From the NCBI RefSeq assembly GCF_013705725.1, contig NZ_CP055481.1:372001-436000 (forward strand): a DNA stretch of 64,000 nt. Direction: 5' to 3'. This stretch comes from Klebsiella sp. RHBSTW-00484. Lineage in GTDB: Bacteria > Pseudomonadota > Gammaproteobacteria > Enterobacterales > Enterobacteriaceae. Within the stretch, counting starts at the first letter, position 1, and every line of letters starts with the position of its first letter. The notes under the pieces are model-generated. The model did not search any database and had not been told where the DNA came from. It saw only the letters and a program-made list of their open reading frames with translations. Positions 9,434 through 18,718 of the stretch are shown here, piece after piece. Made by a program: the position numbers and the translations under genes.

Positions 9434-10608
9434 GACATTCTCCCGAGCAGGATACTGGCGTTATTGCCGCCAAAGGCAAACGAGTTTGACAGGATGACCG
9501 GGCGCGGTAGCGGCTGCTGGCGCTCGATAATCCCGCAGGCAGGCAGCGTTTCATCGCGCGGCGACTGGCTGAAATCCTGCGGCGGCAGCGGCAGGTCGCG
9601 CTGCAAAATCAGCATACTGATGGCGGCTTCGGTAATACCTGCCGCGCCCAGCGTGTGTCCGGTCAGGTGCTTGGTGGAACTGCACGGGACGTTCTCGCCA
9701 AACAGCTCGCTTACCACGTTGGACTCAATTTTGTCGTTCAGCGGCGTGGCGGTACCGTGCAGATTGATATATCCCACCTGCTCCGGCGTCATCCCTGCGT
9801 CGTTCAGCGCCTGACGAATGGCGCGAATCGCCCCTTCGCCCTGCGGATGCGGAGCCGAAATATGGTACGCATCGCTGGATTCGCCGACGCCCAGCAGCGC
9901 AATCGGCTGCGGTTCGCGGGTCAGCAGCATCAGCGCCGCGCCTTCACCGATGGTAATCCCGCAGCGGTCGCGGCCAAATGGCTGGCATAACGTTGGCGAG
10001 AGTGATTCCAGGCTGTGGAAACCGTTGATTGGCATCCGGCTGAGCGTGTCCGCCCCGCCGACAATCGCCACGTCCGCCAGCCCTGACTCAATCAGGCGGC
10101 GTCCGCTCATGATCGCGCGGGCGCTTGAGGAGCAGGCGGTAGAGAGCGTAAACGCCGGGCCGTCCAATGCCAGCCAGTGGCTGAGAAAGCGCGACGGGTC
10201 GCCCAGCTCCTGCTGCGGGTATTGCCAGGCGCTGCTCGCTTTGCCGTTGAGCGTGAGATCAACATGCACGTCGCCTTCGTCCAGCCCGGAGGTGCTGGTG
10301 CCGAGCACCACGGCAACGCGGTCGCGACCAAACTGCGCAATGGCGTCATCCACCTGCGGCTGGATTTGCGCCAGTGCAGCCAGCAGCAGCTGATTATTGC
10401 GCGAACGATGGGCGCTAAACTCATCGGGAATCGTCGGCAGTTCACCGTCAACGCCAGCTAACACCGCGTGCGGATGGCCCTGAAGCCAGCCGGTGCGCGG
10501 GCGCATACCGGGAGCCACGCCGCGTATCAGATTGGCGGCGATTTCATCGGCGTGGTTGCCCAGCGCGTTAATCATGCCAACCGCAGAAATGTAGATCATC
10601 TCAGTCAC
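9430..10608 (-). CDS. apeO: Aryl polyene elongating ketosynthase (FabF-like), ApeO type
   Basis: A 392-residue beta-ketoacyl-ACP synthase with catalytic C159 (LSTACSSS), H284 (NLHGTATP) and H318 (LTGHTLGAAG). In the characterised APE system this enzyme pairs with the inactive homologue ApeC to form the iterative ketosynthase/chain-length-factor heterodimer that adds malonyl units to the aryl starter; here ApeC indeed lacks the cysteine. The start overlaps the upstream lipoprotein gene by 8 bases. Confidence 0.9.
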   Translation of the reverse strand: MTEMIYISAVGMINALGNHADEIAANLIRGVAPGMRPRTGWLQGHPHAVLAGVDGELPTIPDEFSAHRSRNNQLLLAALAQIQPQVDDAIAQFGRDRVAVVLGTSTSGLDEGDVHVDLTLNGKASSAWQYPQQELGDPSRFLSHWLALDGPAFTLSTACSSSARAIMSGRRLIESGLADVAIVGGADTLSRMPINGFHSLESLSPTLCQPFGRDRCGITIGEGAALMLLTREPQPIALLGVGESSDAYHISAPHPQGEGAIRAIRQALNDAGMTPEQVGYINLHGTATPLNDKIESNVVSELFGENVPCSSTKHLTGHTLGAAGITEAAISMLILQRDLPLPPQDFSQSPRDETLPACGIIERQQPLPRPVILSNSFAFGGNNASILLGRMS

Positions 10609-11185
10609 CCAGGTATTGAATGGTGATGTGGTATTTAAACACGTGCTGTTCGATGCTGATGGGCTCGCGCTTGCCTTTGCGGTTCAGGTAGGTGATTTCG
10701 GTGACCAGCTTGCCGCGGGCGTTGCGCAGCTCGCGCTTGTCGCCGATATCGGTGAGCGTCCAGCCCTTCGGCAGCTGTGGCTGCCAGGCACTAATCGGCC
10801 AGTGGCTGAGCATCACGTCGGCGAGCACCTGGCTGGCGGGCGGCAGCTGCGGCACCACGATTGATTGTTCGGCATGCAGCCCTTTTTCATCGTAAGTGAC
10901 AAGGAACAGGCGGATACCGACAGAGGAGAGGCCTGCCAGGGTGAGTTTTTTATCATCAGCATTAAGCATCACCAGCAGCGACTGGGTTTTGCCGTTAAAA
11001 CTGCCGGTGAGGAGCTGCTGGGAACTGACCGCCGGAGAGATCCCCGGCGCGGGTAGCGTCACGCGTGCGCCCGGCTCCAGCCACGCCTGTGGTCGGCCTT
11101 TTTGTTCGGGCTGCGAGTGGCTGCAACCGGCCAGCATCAGCGTGGCGACCAGCGCAGCGGCGCGCCAGAATGTCTGATTAATCAT
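10601..11185 (-). CDS. APE-cluster outer-membrane-type lipoprotein (DUF3261 family)
   Basis: A 194-residue protein with a lipoprotein signal peptide: hydrophobic ATLMLAGC with the lipobox cysteine at residue 21, followed by a polar linker. It belongs by position and length to the DUF3261 lipoproteins that lie between the MMPL exporter and the ApeO ketosynthase in APE clusters (ApeN position). With the MMPL protein and the LolA-like protein next to it, it may form the route that carries the polyene lipid to the outer membrane. That role is inferred; no enzymatic motif is seen. It overlaps the exporter gene by 4 bases. Confidence 0.8.
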   Translation of the reverse strand: MINQTFWRAAALVATLMLAGCSHSQPEQKGRPQAWLEPGARVTLPAPGISPAVSSQQLLTGSFNGKTQSLLVMLNADDKKLTLAGLSSVGIRLFLVTYDEKGLHAEQSIVVPQLPPASQVLADVMLSHWPISAWQPQLPKGWTLTDIGDKRELRNARGKLVTEITYLNRKGKREPISIEQHVFKYHITIQYLGD

Positions 11186-13503
11186 CTTCTTTTTTTCTCT
11201 TTTTTCCCTGGCATCGCCAGCGGTGACAGCAGGAAGGCGGTGAAAATGCCGCTTACCAGCACAATGCCAAAGCTACTGATCGCCTGAGTGGCGCTAAAGA
11301 CCAGCATCCCCAGCGTTAGCAGGGTGGTTAGCATGGCCAGCGTAATCGCTAACAATGAGGTTAACGGCGTGCCGCGCGGATTGCTGAAAAACAGCGTGTA
11401 GTTAATGCCGATGCCGAGTACCAGCACCAGCGCCAGCAGCGAGAACAGATTGACTGCATGGCCGCTCAGCGCCAGCACCGCCAGACCGCAGCCCAGCGAT
11501 AATACCGATGGCACGAGACTGATTAGCCCTTTGCGCCAGCCAAGCCGCACCACCGCGCCGCAGGCAATCACTGCCAGCGCAACCAATAGCAGGCCGGTCA
11601 GAATATGGCGATACAGCGCGAACAGTTCGTCAAAGCTGCTTTTACGATCCACCCAGGCTATCCCCCCAGGAAACAGCTTGCTCAGCATGCCCACTGCTGC
11701 GCTGTCTTTCACTCCTTCAACCGGGACCAGCACGCCGCTTTCGCCGTCGGCCAGCGTCAGCCACAGTAGCCGCCAGCCTTCGCTGGCCGGGCTGGCAAGC
11801 CAGTCATCGACCGTCACCGGCATGGCGTTAAGATCGGGATTTATCGCTGACATTCCGGCGTTTTGTAATGCTTTAGCTACCGCAGGCGCGGCATCTTTCA
11901 GTAACGTTAAATCTTGCTGCTGGCGGGCGGGCGAGTTCAGCGGAATGGTGCGATACCCGCTGAGTAATCCATCGGTTTTCGCCTGTTCCAGTACTAAGGT
12001 AAACCTCTCCAGCCGCTCCAGCGTTTGCTGCGCGGATTTGCCGTACACCACAAACCACTTCTGATCGACGCTCTGCCCGGTCAGCGCGGTAATCGCTTTT
12101 TCCTGTGCCAAAATATCCTGCGGCAGCGCCTGAAGCTGCGAGATATCATCGTCCACGCGCAGCGTTGCTATTCCCGCCAGTGAGAAGAGAGCCAGCGCCA
12201 CCGGCAGGCCGACGGAAAGCTTTTTATTGCGTCGCCAGGCCGCAAGCCAGCGTAGCATCAGTACCATCGCCGGAACCGGGCGCACCGGCAGCCCACGACA
12301 CAGCCACGGATGCCAGAAAATCACCGTCAGGCAGGAAGCGCTCAGGCCTACCGCCGCGAATACCGCCATCTGGCGAATGCCGGGGAAGGGGGCGAGCATC
12401 ATAATCAGATACGCCGCCACGGTGGTCAGCAGCGCCAGCAGCAGGGCATTGCGCACTTTGCTGAGGCTTTGCCACGGGGAGGTTTCTGCGCCGTGCACCA
12501 TCCGCTCGGTCAGATAGTAGAGCGTGTAGTCGGCGGAGATCCCGATGATGCTCATGCTCATCACCAGCGTCATCAGGTGCAGCTCGCCAAAAATCAGCAA
12601 CGTGACGACGGTGCCCGCCAGCGCGCCAATGCCGATCGAAATCAGGCACAGCAGCAGCGGGCGCAGGGAACGGAACACCGCCACAATCAGCAAAATCACC
12701 CCAAACAGGGTGGCAACGCCGAGGGTCGAAACATCTCGCTTCGCCTGCTGGCTGGCGTAATCGCTGTAGAACATGGTCCCACGAGACAACAGCTGCGCCT
12801 GCGGATATTGCGCCTTGAGCTCACCTTCCAGCGTATTGAGCGTGGTGACTAGCTGGTGCGTCTGCTGCATATCAAACGACGAACCGGCCAGCTCGCCATG
12901 CAGCAGGTACCAGTAGTTGCCCTGTTCATCCTGGGCCACCAGCCAGCCGTCCATCAGCCGCAGGCGCTGGCCGTTTTTGGCCATTGCCAACTGCGAGCCG
13001 CGCATCAGCATCAGCGGGTCGTTTTGCAGCTCTTTACCGCTTACGCCAGAGAAGGCCGAGTAGAGTTGGGAAAGAATCCACTGCGCCTGCGCCTCGCCGC
13101 CGTTTTGCAGGCGTGCGCGGGTGTCGCTATCGATCAGGCCGTTGCGGTGCTGCCAGAAGAAGGCGCCCCATGCCTGCTGGCTGTCGGCGTCCATCGGGCC
13201 TTTGACCTCAGCCAGCGCCTGCGATTTCTGTAATAGCGACAACCAGCTGCGGGCAACCTGCGGGTCGGCTTTTTTCCCGGGGCTTACCAGCCAGACCAGT
13301 TGCCGGTCAAGGCGCTGCATAAAGCCGTCGTTGAGGCTCGGCGGGATCTCGCCGAGCGCCTGTTTTGGCAGCATCGCCAGGACGCTGCTGTTAAGCCGTG
13401 CCTGAGGCAACAGCGTCAGCAACATGCCCAGCAGGATCAGGCAGGCGATTCCCCAGAACAGCGCGGGACGTTTACTGGGCGGCAAAGCGTTGGCGTTCGT
13501 CAT
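11182..13503 (-). CDS. apeM: Aryl polyene exporter, MMPL/RND superfamily
   Basis: A 773-residue RND-type membrane protein with two repeats, each made of a hydrophobic first helix, a long periplasmic domain and a cluster of about five helices (first cluster roughly residues 255-430, second roughly 635-765). The internal repeat and lengths match the MMPL-family exporters found in APE clusters and in hopanoid transport (HpnN-like). It probably extracts the finished polyene lipid from the inner membrane, using proton-motive force. Its N-terminus overlaps the LolA-like gene by 32 bases, and it is followed directly by the lipoprotein gene. Confidence 0.9.
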   Translation of the reverse strand: MTNANALPPSKRPALFWGIACLILLGMLLTLLPQARLNSSVLAMLPKQALGEIPPSLNDGFMQRLDRQLVWLVSPGKKADPQVARSWLSLLQKSQALAEVKGPMDADSQQAWGAFFWQHRNGLIDSDTRARLQNGGEAQAQWILSQLYSAFSGVSGKELQNDPLMLMRGSQLAMAKNGQRLRLMDGWLVAQDEQGNYWYLLHGELAGSSFDMQQTHQLVTTLNTLEGELKAQYPQAQLLSRGTMFYSDYASQQAKRDVSTLGVATLFGVILLIVAVFRSLRPLLLCLISIGIGALAGTVVTLLIFGELHLMTLVMSMSIIGISADYTLYYLTERMVHGAETSPWQSLSKVRNALLLALLTTVAAYLIMMLAPFPGIRQMAVFAAVGLSASCLTVIFWHPWLCRGLPVRPVPAMVLMLRWLAAWRRNKKLSVGLPVALALFSLAGIATLRVDDDISQLQALPQDILAQEKAITALTGQSVDQKWFVVYGKSAQQTLERLERFTLVLEQAKTDGLLSGYRTIPLNSPARQQQDLTLLKDAAPAVAKALQNAGMSAINPDLNAMPVTVDDWLASPASEGWRLLWLTLADGESGVLVPVEGVKDSAAVGMLSKLFPGGIAWVDRKSSFDELFALYRHILTGLLLVALAVIACGAVVRLGWRKGLISLVPSVLSLGCGLAVLALSGHAVNLFSLLALVLVLGIGINYTLFFSNPRGTPLTSLLAITLAMLTTLLTLGMLVFSATQAISSFGIVLVSGIFTAFLLSPLAMPGKKEKKRR

Positions 13504-14077
13504 CGGTCAGCTGTGCGGGCGTCAGTTGGTGTTGGGAAAGGGCGATATCGGTGCGATCGCCCTGCTTATCGTTCAGTTGAATACTTTCCAGATAGGTTTT
13601 TCCGGCTAAATCGATGGTTGCGAAAATCTTATCCAGCGGCGTGGTGATCGGCGTCAGGCGCAGCGTCCAGCGGCCTTCGCCTTTGTCAGCAAACTCTACG
13701 CGAAAGTTCTCTTCCAGCACTTTACGATCCGCCTGGAACAGCGCGCGCAGCAGATGGTTGAACTGGAACATTTGTGGGTTGTTCTCGGCGGTGATGGTTT
13801 GCGGCGGCTGGCCGTTGATCACCTGTACCATCCGTTTGTCATCGAGCAGCAACTGCATCGGGAACGGGGTGGTTTGATCCCAAAGTAAACCCTGTTCGCG
13901 AGCGATCAGCATTTTGCCCTGGGATCGCAGCGGCTGCGGCAGATCCTTGATGGTGCGGGTTTGATCGAAGTGAGCGCGAACCACCGGCTGTTCGGTAAAG
14001 CGCTGTTGTAGATCATCAAGCGTCAGGGCGCTGACGAAAGGACTGATGAGCAGCGCCAGCAGTGGTAAGTATCTCAT
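13472..14077 (-). CDS. apeL: LolA-like outer-membrane lipid carrier of the APE cluster
   Basis: A 201-residue exported protein. The start at 14077 is chosen because ATGA there overlaps the thioesterase stop and gives a standard signal peptide (MRYLPLLALLISPFVSA); an in-frame ATG 16 codons upstream lies inside the neighbouring gene. The mature part has the LolA-type pattern (LDDLQQRFTEQPVVRAHFDQTRTI...) found in DUF1571/LolA-like proteins of APE clusters. It likely carries the aryl polyene lipid or a lipidated partner across the periplasm, next to the MMPL exporter it overlaps. The carrier function is inferred from family and context. Confidence 0.85.
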   Translation of the reverse strand: MRYLPLLALLISPFVSALTLDDLQQRFTEQPVVRAHFDQTRTIKDLPQPLRSQGKMLIAREQGLLWDQTTPFPMQLLLDDKRMVQVINGQPPQTITAENNPQMFQFNHLLRALFQADRKVLEENFRVEFADKGEGRWTLRLTPITTPLDKIFATIDLAGKTYLESIQLNDKQGDRTDIALSQHQLTPAQLTDDERQRFAAQ

Positions 14078-14496
14078 GGCGTGACCCCCATACGTTCGAA
14101 CAGGATAGCCGGGCTGATGAAGCACAGTTCGCGGCTTTTTTCTTCTACCGCCACCTGGATGGTGTAGCCGGTAGTCGCGCGTTTGCCGGTTTCGGCATCG
14201 AAAATTTCGTAACCAATGCGCAGACGGTTTTCGAACTCCTCAAGGCGGGCGCGTACGCGAATGCGCTGCTCAAAGGTCAGGGGGTTGCGATACTTGACGC
14301 GGGTATCGACCACCGGCCACAGATAGCCCGATTCTTTCATCTGCCGATAGCCATAATCGAACTGATTCAGCAGCGCCTCGCGGGCAATTTCGAAATAGCG
14401 GAAATAGTTGCCATGCCACGCCACGCCCATCATATCGACGTCGTGGAACGGAATGTTCAGCTCGACTTCAGCCGTAAAGCGGGGATCGTTAAGCAC
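14074..14496 (-). CDS. apeK: Acyl-CoA/ACP thioesterase, 4HBT hotdog family
   Basis: A 140-residue 4-hydroxybenzoyl-CoA-type thioesterase. The signature FHDVDMMGVAWHGNYFRYFE (residues 18-37) contains the catalytic aspartate at D21. The start codon is GTG at 14494-14496, just after the glycosyltransferase stop. In APE clusters this enzyme is thought to release or proofread aryl/polyene thioesters. It is tightly coupled to the LolA-like gene through a 4-base overlap. No aromatic amino-acid ammonia-lyase gene stands between it and apeJ, although some APE clusters have one there. Confidence 0.88.
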   Translation of the reverse strand: MLNDPRFTAEVELNIPFHDVDMMGVAWHGNYFRYFEIAREALLNQFDYGYRQMKESGYLWPVVDTRVKYRNPLTFEQRIRVRARLEEFENRLRIGYEIFDAETGKRATTGYTIQVAVEEKSRELCFISPAILFERMGVTP

Positions 14497-14498
14497 CC

Positions 14499-16190
14499 TT
14501 ACTCCTTGTTTTTGGTATCCGGCAACTGCCAGAAATCGAAAAAGTTAAACCAGTCGAGCGGCGACTGTAGCGCGTAGTGTTCTAGACGTTCGGCGTAGCG
14601 ATCGATGGCTTGCTGTAATGCGTTTTGCCGGTCGGTGCGCGGCAACAGTAGCGGGTCGGCGAAAGGCTCGCAGTGAATACGCAGTTTCCCCCGTTGGCGC
14701 AGGGCGAAAATCAGATCCACCGGGCAGCGCAAAATCGAGGCGAGAATAAAAGGTCCCTGCGGGAAGGGGGCAGCTTGCCCCATAAAGCGACTCCAGCAGA
14801 CGCGCCATTCGCCGCCGCGTTGCGGATTGACTGCAATACGATCGCCGACGATGGCAATCCACTCGCCGCGATCCAGCTTCTCTTTAAGCAGGATCGCAGT
14901 ATCCGGGCCGATATCGGTTACCGGCAGCAGATTCAGCCCGGCCTGCGGGGCCATCTCTTGCATAATTTGCTTAAAGCGCTGGGCATTGTCGCTGAACACC
15001 AGCGCGTTGATGGTTTTACTACCCTGTAATTGTGCCAGCGCCCGACAGGCTTCGACATCGCCGAGGTGTGAGGCCAGCAGCAGCTTGCCGCGCGGTGAGC
15101 TAACGTTGAGCGTCTCTTCTGCGCCTGGGGTAAACATCACGTCGCGGCCTAACCGCAGTTCGCCGCGCCAGCTGGCAATTTTATCGAGCATCGCATCGCC
15201 AAAACGCAGGAAGTGCTGATAGCTGGTGAGCGATGGCGGCAGCGGCATCTGGCGTGCAGTTAGCTGTTCGCGCACGCGGGCAATCCAGCTTTGCGAGGCT
15301 TTGCGGGCGGAGGTTGCCGTGAGCCAGTAAACGCCAACCACTGGGTAGAGCAGCAGGGAGAATGCTTTGCGCCCGAGTAATCGCCACACGAGCAGCATCA
15401 GGCGCATCCCCCATAAACCTTTCACTTCCTGCTGGCGCGCCCAGTGTGGCGATGTGCGGCGAAATAGCAGCGACGGGATGCGCGGCAACATGCCAAAAAA
15501 CAGGCGCGTGTGCATCCGTGAAATGCGCAGGTTGTCTCTGAGGGCATCGAAATGCGATAGCCCGTCCAGCGGATAGGTGACGCGGGTGGGGACAAAATAG
15601 CTGGTGTTGCCTTGCCAGTAGAGGCGCACCATCACTTCAGTATCAAAATCCATTCGCTTGCCGAGCGTCACGCGCTGCGCCAGCTGTAGCGTCGGTGCTA
15701 CCGGATAAACCCGAAAGCCGCACATGCTGTCTTTGAGCTGGAGCGAGAGCGTTTCAATCCACACCCAGACGTGGGTCACCCAGCGTCCGTACAGGCGCGA
15801 GCGGGGTATGGAATCGTCATAAATCGGCTGCCCGGAAATCAGCGCTGTTGGGTGAAGCTCCGCCAGCGCAAGCAGTTCAGGAATATCTTCAATGGCGTGC
15901 TGGCCGTCGGCATCAACCTGCACCGCATGGCTGAATCCGGCCTCTGCCGCCGCCTGCATGCCGCAGATCGTCGCCGCGCCTTTGCCCGAGTTAATCGGCA
16001 GGCGAATTAAGGTCAGATTTTTATCTTCTGCCGCCAGGCGGGCCAGTTCATCCCGCGTGGCATCGTCGCTGCCGTCGTCCACTACAATGCAGGGCAGACC
16101 AAACGGCTGAAGCCGTGCCAGCACGCTTGCCATCATTGCGCCGTGGTTGTAGCAGGGGATCAGTACGCAGGGCTGGAAGGCTATCGGCAT
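14499..16190 (-). CDS. apeJ: Bifunctional GT2 glycosyltransferase / lysophospholipid-type acyltransferase
   Basis: A 563-residue fusion. The N-terminal domain (about 1-240) is a GT2 glycosyltransferase with LIPCYNHGAMM, VDDGSDD and VDADGQH. The C-terminal domain (about 300-560) is an LPLAT/HtrB-like acyltransferase with the SHLGDVE motif and downstream VGDRIAV. It probably attaches a sugar and an acyl chain, or the polyene itself, to build the membrane-anchored APE glycolipid; the acceptor cannot be read from sequence. The GT start overlaps apeI by 10 bases. The two-domain layout is typical for this cluster. Confidence 0.88.
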   Translation of the reverse strand: MPIAFQPCVLIPCYNHGAMMASVLARLQPFGLPCIVVDDGSDDATRDELARLAAEDKNLTLIRLPINSGKGAATICGMQAAAEAGFSHAVQVDADGQHAIEDIPELLALAELHPTALISGQPIYDDSIPRSRLYGRWVTHVWVWIETLSLQLKDSMCGFRVYPVAPTLQLAQRVTLGKRMDFDTEVMVRLYWQGNTSYFVPTRVTYPLDGLSHFDALRDNLRISRMHTRLFFGMLPRIPSLLFRRTSPHWARQQEVKGLWGMRLMLLVWRLLGRKAFSLLLYPVVGVYWLTATSARKASQSWIARVREQLTARQMPLPPSLTSYQHFLRFGDAMLDKIASWRGELRLGRDVMFTPGAEETLNVSSPRGKLLLASHLGDVEACRALAQLQGSKTINALVFSDNAQRFKQIMQEMAPQAGLNLLPVTDIGPDTAILLKEKLDRGEWIAIVGDRIAVNPQRGGEWRVCWSRFMGQAAPFPQGPFILASILRCPVDLIFALRQRGKLRIHCEPFADPLLLPRTDRQNALQQAIDRYAERLEHYALQSPLDWFNFFDFWQLPDTKNKE

Positions 16191-16534
16191 AACCGGATTT
16201 TCCCGCTGCTAGTGGTGTGGCGCGCGTCGCCATCATGGCGCTGATAGCTAAAGCTCAGCATCTGGCGCTCTTCTTGCCAGTTCAGGGTCAGCGTGACGGT
16301 GGTTTCCGGCAGCAGCGGGGCCTGAAATTTCACGTTCTGAATGCTGTGAAAACGCCAGCCGGGGGCGAGCAGCGTGGTGGCGTAGTGCATTACCCAGTCC
16401 ATCTGCGCGACGCCGGGCAGCAGCGGCTGCACGGCAAAATGTCCACGAAACCAGAACAGAGCAGGGTCGAGATGCAAAACGATCTCTACCTGTTGAGGTT
16501 GTGCCTGATGGCGCTCAATTTCATGGGGTTTCAT
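16181..16534 (-). CDS. apeI: Aryl polyene 3-hydroxyacyl-ACP dehydratase, ApeI type
   Basis: A 117-residue FabA/FabZ-related hotdog protein. The catalytic histidine is H32 in WFRGHFAVQPLLPGVAQ, matching the family's GHFP...PGV motif. The start at 16534 (MKPHEIERHQ) is preferred over an upstream in-frame ATG, because it overlaps the ligase gene by only 14 bases. It is the partner of ApeP in the dehydratase step; the two were shown to act as a pair in the E. coli pathway. It is transcribed just after the aryl-AMP ligase gene. Confidence 0.86.
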   Translation of the reverse strand: MKPHEIERHQAQPQQVEIVLHLDPALFWFRGHFAVQPLLPGVAQMDWVMHYATTLLAPGWRFHSIQNVKFQAPLLPETTVTLTLNWQEERQMLSFSYQRHDGDARHTTSSGKIRLCR

Positions 16535-17870
16535 GAAATAACTCCTGTAATTGCGCATAGACACGCTTGTTCATACTGTTAACCGGGATTTCGTCAACCA
16601 CCCGCCAGTAACGAGGAATAGCAACCGGCTCAAGCAACGCGCGCAGCGCTTTACGCCACGCTAACTCCTGGCTTTTACTCCAGCGTTCGCGGGCGTTGTC
16701 GTCCAGCACCAGCAATGCGCCAACGCCCTGACGACTGCCGCGAGTCACTGGCAATACCGCCGCTTCAAGGATGCCGTCCAGCGCCAGCAGGCGCTGCTCC
16801 ACTTCGCCAAGTGAAATACGTTTCTCTTCAATTTTAACTATCCGGCCCCGACGCCCCGTCAGGCGAAACTGACCGCTTTCTTCAAAATGCAGGGTATCGT
16901 CGAGTAACAGGCCGTTATCATCAGCAATCAGCGGAGAAAACACGCGAAATGCGTCATTTTCAGCATGAAACCTGACGCCGGGAAAGGGCAACCATGCCGC
17001 GTCGTCTTGCTGGCGATGGCGCCAGGCGATAACGCCGGTTTCGGTGCTGCCATAAATTTCGTCCGGCCAGACTTGCAGCCAGTCGGCGGCCTGTGCGGCA
17101 TCTTGCCAGGGCAGCATGCCGCCTGCGGACAAAATCAGTTCGACCGGTGGAGGCGTCAGCTGGTTGTCGAGGCGTTTGAGAAACGCCGGACTGCTGATAA
17201 ACGCATAGCGATGTTCATGGCTTAGGGCGGCTAGCTGTTCGGCGTACCAGGTCATGGCGGCATGCAGCGGCAAACCCAGCGTCATCGGCAGGAAGATACG
17301 AAACGTCAGACCGTACAAATGCTGAGGGACCACCGACGCAACCACCCGACAGCCTGCCAGACGATCGGCAAAGCGCGAGGCGAGTAGCGCCGCTTCGCGG
17401 TCAAGGCGACTAATGGGCTTGATGACCCTCTTCGGCTGGCCGGTAGAGCCTGAAGTAAAGAGTTCAACGAAGGCGTCCTCGCGGATCGCTGGTAAAGAGA
17501 TTTCGTGCGTTGCGGTTGCCATGCCAGAGCTGACAATCAGCTGCGCTCCCTGCCAGTCCAGCGACTTATCGCTCAATACGCCGTCAAACAGCGCGCGCTG
17601 CTCGTTTAATAACGACACGCGGCAGTGACCGGGGATCACCGGCGTTTTGCCCGCATGCAGCGTCGCCAGCAGCGCCACGATAAACAGATAGCTGTTCTCA
17701 AAGCATAGCGCCCAGCGTTCAGCTTCCTGCTGATGCAGGTGCGTTATCAACTGGTCAACATCATGGCGTAGATGGCTGAGTGTCCAGGTACAGTCTTCCT
17801 GCCATGCAATGGGCATCTCGGCTGGACGTTGGGCGCTGAGCCACTCTGAGAGTGGGAGGGGCTGCTTCAT
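16521..17870 (-). CDS. apeH: Aryl-AMP ligase loading the APE starter, ApeH type
   Basis: A 449-residue ANL-superfamily adenylating enzyme, shorter than usual acyl-CoA synthetases. The P-loop FTSGSTGQPKR is at residues 138-148, the core YGSTETG and the hinge region TGRRGRIVKIEEKRIS are visible. In the known APE route this enzyme activates 4-hydroxybenzoate (made by UbiC from chorismate) with ATP and loads it onto ACP as the starter unit. Overlaps of 4 bases with apeG and 14 bases with apeI place it in the operon. Confidence 0.9.
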   Translation of the reverse strand: MKQPLPLSEWLSAQRPAEMPIAWQEDCTWTLSHLRHDVDQLITHLHQQEAERWALCFENSYLFIVALLATLHAGKTPVIPGHCRVSLLNEQRALFDGVLSDKSLDWQGAQLIVSSGMATATHEISLPAIREDAFVELFTSGSTGQPKRVIKPISRLDREAALLASRFADRLAGCRVVASVVPQHLYGLTFRIFLPMTLGLPLHAAMTWYAEQLAALSHEHRYAFISSPAFLKRLDNQLTPPPVELILSAGGMLPWQDAAQAADWLQVWPDEIYGSTETGVIAWRHRQQDDAAWLPFPGVRFHAENDAFRVFSPLIADDNGLLLDDTLHFEESGQFRLTGRRGRIVKIEEKRISLGEVEQRLLALDGILEAAVLPVTRGSRQGVGALLVLDDNARERWSKSQELAWRKALRALLEPVAIPRYWRVVDEIPVNSMNKRVYAQLQELFHETP

Positions 17871-18448
17871 TGGGTATCTCGTTTAATCACCCGGCGGCGG
17901 ACTAACCATTCGCCCGCCATCAGCGTTCCCATCAACAGATAGGAGAGCATCCCGTTCCAGGCCGTCCACAGGGGCATATCACCGTGTAGCGCGGTAAACA
18001 GCGCAATGCCGCCGTTGATGATGAAAAAGGCGCACCAGATTTGCGTCACGCGGCGGGTATAGCGCACGCCAGTATCCGCAAGAGCGGGCTCGCGCAGTCG
18101 CGCCAGACGTTCGACGATGGGCATGGATGACCATAACGAACCGCCAAACACCGCCAGCATGACGGCGTTGACCACCACCGGGTAGAACAGCAGCAACTGG
18201 TGCGTTTTAAGCAGATAGCTGGCAATGCAAAGCGTCATGCCCGCAATCGCTACCACTTGGGTGACAATGCGCAACGGTCCCGCCTGTCGCCGGGTCTGGC
18301 GAAAGCGTAAAAAAAGCAGCAGCGCCATCAGAGGCAGCAGCCAGTGCAGGCTGTTATGCGCCAGCCCAAACCAAATCAAAAATGGCCAGGCCAGAAGCAG
18401 TAAGCCCGTCAACAGTGGGACCACCGGTAGCGAGCGAACGCCTGACAT
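17867..18448 (-). CDS. apeG: APE-cluster membrane protein (COG4648-type)
   Basis: A 193-residue hydrophobic protein with about six transmembrane segments, starting with PVVPLLTGLLLLAWPFLIWFGL and ending in a basic tail (LVRRRVIKRDTQ). It sits between the second ACP gene and the aryl-AMP ligase gene, the fixed position of the ApeG/COG4648 membrane protein in APE clusters. No catalytic motif is seen and the role is unknown; it may help anchor the biosynthetic complex at the inner membrane. Confidence 0.82.
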   Translation of the reverse strand: MSGVRSLPVVPLLTGLLLLAWPFLIWFGLAHNSLHWLLPLMALLLFLRFRQTRRQAGPLRIVTQVVAIAGMTLCIASYLLKTHQLLLFYPVVVNAVMLAVFGGSLWSSMPIVERLARLREPALADTGVRYTRRVTQIWCAFFIINGGIALFTALHGDMPLWTAWNGMLSYLLMGTLMAGEWLVRRRVIKRDTQ

Positions 18449-18454
18449 GACGAA

Positions 18455-18706
18455 TCAGGCTTCTTTGAGCAGGCGTTCTACCGCGTCGACAACATCCTGC
18501 ACGGTACGCACGGCTTTGAACTCTTCCGGCTTGATTTTCTTACCGGTTTTCTTTTGCAGATGCACGATCATGTCGACAGCATCAATGCTGTCCAGCTCCA
18601 GATCGTCGTACAGGCGCGCCTCGGGATTAATATCCTGCGGGTCGATTTCAAACAGCTTAACCAACAGCGTGGAGACTTCTTCGTAAATGGCTTTTTGATC
18701 GGTCAT
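18455..18706 (-). CDS. apeF: Acyl carrier protein of the APE pathway (second ACP)
   Basis: An 83-residue acidic ACP with the phosphopantetheine attachment serine S40 in DLELDSIDAVDM. It needs a phosphopantetheinyl transferase to become active, but none is encoded in or beside this cluster. In the E. coli APE system both ACPs (E and F) are used, with different roles in starter loading and elongation. Lies 6 bases upstream of apeG and 12 bases downstream of apeE, all on the minus strand. Confidence 0.92.
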   Translation of the reverse strand: MTDQKAIYEEVSTLLVKLFEIDPQDINPEARLYDDLELDSIDAVDMIVHLQKKTGKKIKPEEFKAVRTVQDVVDAVERLLKEA

Positions 18707-18718
18707 AACGGACTCTCC

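Noticed and set aside
14496..14499. A missing aromatic ammonia-lyase gene between apeJ and apeK as a sign of deletion
   Set aside because: The two genes are adjacent without scar, and many enterobacterial APE clusters work without this gene, so absence alone is not evidence of a deletion.
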